64,000 bases of DNA, taken from assembly GCA_002973575.1 (NCBI GenBank), contig PVEQ01000009.1, positions 62,001 through 126,000 of the forward strand, given 5' to 3'. This document shows positions 63,919 to 64,000 of the stretch, piece by piece; positions within the stretch are counted from its first letter, which is position 1, and the number at the start of each line of letters is the position of its first letter. This DNA comes from Sediminibacterium magnilacihabitans. GTDB lineage: Bacteria; Bacteroidota; Bacteroidia; Chitinophagales; Chitinophagaceae. The notes under the pieces were generated by a model. It made no database searches, was not told the DNA's origin, and worked only from the letters and a program-made list of their open reading frames with translations. The position numbers were made by a program, and so were the translations under genes.

Positions 63919-64000
63919 CCAGATCTGGTAGTTTATGTTCGTTTGCCAACTCAATTTCGTCCCTACCTTCTCTTAATTCAGGCGGAATATATTTCATACC
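63902..64000 (-). CDS. C-terminal end of an unrecognised gene cut by the window edge
   Basis: The minus strand reads 32 codons from the window edge to a TAG at 63902, ending ELANEHKLPDLVKSAL. It overlaps the 3' end of the MgtA-type gene by 17 bases. An ATG at 63997 (MKYIPPELREGRDEIELAN) is in frame, but the frame is open to the edge. I do not recognise it. Confidence 0.4.
   Translation of the reverse strand, partial: GMKYIPPELREGRDEIELANEHKLPDLVKSAL

Noticed and set aside
1..64000. CRISPR arrays, tRNA/rRNA genes, insertion sequences, phage modules
   Set aside because: Looked for by eye at repeat, cloverleaf and transposase level; none was seen. The holin-like protein is a common chromosomal envelope protein, not evidence of a phage.

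Overview
The window comes from a member of the Bacteroidota, most likely Chitinophagaceae-like. The evidence is a fused lpxC-fabZ gene inside an lpxD/lpxC-fabZ/lpxA cluster, a PorX-type regulator (type IX secretion) at the left edge, a SusC/SusD pair, RND and TolC genes of Bacteroidota type, and promoters with the TAnnTTTG box in place of a sigma70 -10 box. Genes are densely packed, and no gap between genes exceeds about 300 bases. I saw no rRNA, tRNA, CRISPR array, insertion sequence or phage module.

Layout. 0-5.6 kb: the start of porX, an HD phosphohydrolase, the lipid A genes and an orphan ABC ATPase. 5.6-10.4 kb: a multi-domain signalling cluster (hybrid kinase, internally deleted cheR remnant, response regulator-kinase) closed by a perfect palindromic terminator. 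10.4-17.9 kb: SusD, SusC, a DeoR regulator with a three-copy operator-like repeat, anmK and a beta-propeller protein. 18-25.7 kb: a two-component system with an RND/adaptor/TolC exporter and an EamA protein. 25.8-32.3 kb: a sugar-processing set (TIM-barrel isomerase, ApbE, SUMF1-like, Gfo/Idh/MocA, DUF1080), TauE/DUF1634 and an acyl-carrier-like protein without its serine. 32.4-39 kb: a GntR regulator with a palindrome at its start, then a second TolC/RND/adaptor set ending in a long perfect hairpin. 39-45 kb: alanine dehydrogenase, tsaE, a copper-type P-ATPase and a RecQ-type helicase.

45-64 kb is the most interesting part. It is a compact stress/dormancy island: cytochrome c-porin-cytochrome c, a DUF892 protein, a PNPOx-like flavoprotein, two Hsp20 chaperones, an L,D-transpeptidase, a PAS histidine kinase with a receiver-CRP/FNR fusion regulator, a holin-like membrane protein, a Balon/eRF1-like hibernation factor in an operon with a universal stress protein, D-lactate dehydrogenase and PfkB, and a second stress protein with an MgtA-type ATPase. 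The gene content resembles the DosR dormancy regulon of mycobacteria.

Reading the gaps in this island by eye, I found a 65-bp promoter module in front of six transcription units. Each has two TGA-N6-TCA palindromes whose centres are exactly 22 bp apart, and the promoter-proximal centre lies exactly 29.5 bp before the first T of a TAnnTTTG-like box. TGA-N6-TCA is the core of CRP/FNR operators, so the receiver-CRP protein encoded in the middle of the island is the natural candidate activator. The same stretch (47.7-56.3 kb) also contains several single-base frameshifts in three genes (haloperoxidase, PAS kinase, holin-like), which may be sequencing errors or real decay.
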